A DNA stretch of 14,000 nucleotides from Lentisphaerota bacterium (GTDB lineage: Bacteria > Verrucomicrobiota > Kiritimatiellia > UBA8416 > JAFGTH01), in NCBI GenBank assembly GCA_016934225.1, contig JAFGTH010000177.1, forward strand, positions 1-14,000, given 5' to 3'. A program made the translations under genes and the position numbers. The notes beneath the pieces were generated by a model that saw only the letters and a program-made list of their open reading frames with translations, was not told the DNA's origin and ran no database searches. Positions 13,837-14,000 of this stretch are shown here, in pieces; position 1 is the first letter of the stretch; every line of letters begins with the position of its first letter.

Positions 13837-14000
13837 CTGTGCGCATCTGTGGTTCCATTCTCTCCCGCTCCCTCCCTTTCTCCCTCCCATCCGCGTCCAT
13901 CTGCGTTCATCTGCGGTTCCTTCTCCCTCCCATCCGCGTCCATCTGCGTTCATCTGCGGTTCCTTCTCCCTCCCATCCGCGTCCATCTGCGTTCATCTGC
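13837..14000. repeat. Block D, tandem array of 43-bp units, continuing past the window
   Basis: After a degenerate partial unit (13837-13887), units start at 13888, 13931 and 13974 with an exact 43-bp period. The first two are identical in the part I compared. Each has three CATCYGCGKY 10-mers and a TTCC plus C/T-rich tail. The array is cut by the window end. No gene is visible in 13775-14000; stop-poor open frames across it are by-products of the repeat. Confidence 0.9.

Noticed and set aside
1..14000. Insertion sequence, transposase, integrase or tRNA gene
   Set aside because: No transposase or integrase motifs, no terminal inverted repeats around the blocks, and no cloverleaf sequence were recognised.

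Overview
The window is one long minus-strand run of surface-glycan genes, broken up by blocks of low-complexity composite repeats. Twelve coding regions are supported, all on the minus strand. Seven are glycosyltransferases: six in the GT-B / GT4-like group and one GT-A family 2. The others are a membrane-anchored SGNH/GDSL hydrolase, a BioF2/FemAB-like GNAT acyltransferase, a NodB-like polysaccharide deacetylase, a left-handed beta-helix (hexapeptide repeat) O-acyltransferase and a small cysteine-cluster protein of the YkgJ / CxxCxxCC type. This is the content expected of an exopolysaccharide, O-antigen or capsule locus that builds a decorated heteropolysaccharide. No flippase, polymerase, priming transferase, chain-length regulator or nucleotide-sugar enzyme lies in the window, so the cluster must continue outside it or depend on genes elsewhere.

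Layout in transcription order (right to left): repeat block D (13775-14000, running off the edge); glycosyltransferase (13774-12596); GT2 (12496-11546); hexapeptide acyltransferase (11532-10852); glycosyltransferases at 10721-9558, 9540-8407, 8402-7287 and 7235-6015; deacetylase (5999-5073); repeat block C (5072-4670); GNAT acyltransferase (4669-3524) overlapping the cysteine-cluster gene (3527-2919); repeat block B (2918-2556); glycosyltransferase (2555-1371); SGNH hydrolase (1299-76); repeat block A (about 110-1, running off the edge). Gaps inside the gene runs are mostly short (4-130 nt), so each run is probably co-transcribed. The repeat blocks cut the locus into gene cassettes.

The most unusual part is the repeats. 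Each complete block is a mosaic of several short modules in fixed order and fixed orientation relative to the genes. It ends in an array of 42-47 bp units, each made of three 10-bp sub-repeats plus a pyrimidine-rich tail. The blocks fill intergenic space from stop codon to start codon, and several genes take their start or stop codons and terminal residues from repeat sequence. The clearest cases are the SGNH hydrolase C-terminus, the N-terminus of the 13774 glycosyltransferase, and the 4-nt overlap of the acyltransferase and cysteine-cluster genes, which looks like a decayed repeat unit now used as coding sequence.

Organism: bacterial, with mid-range GC. Few starts have a recognisable Shine-Dalgarno, and TTG/GTG starts are used. 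From memory, repeats whose spurious translations read like 'MNADGRG' or 'SEERSDEES' are common in metagenome-derived genomes of the Planctomycetota-Verrucomicrobiota-Kiritimatiellota-Lentisphaerota sphere and some other phyla. I suggest that affiliation only tentatively; nothing here is a phylogenetic marker.
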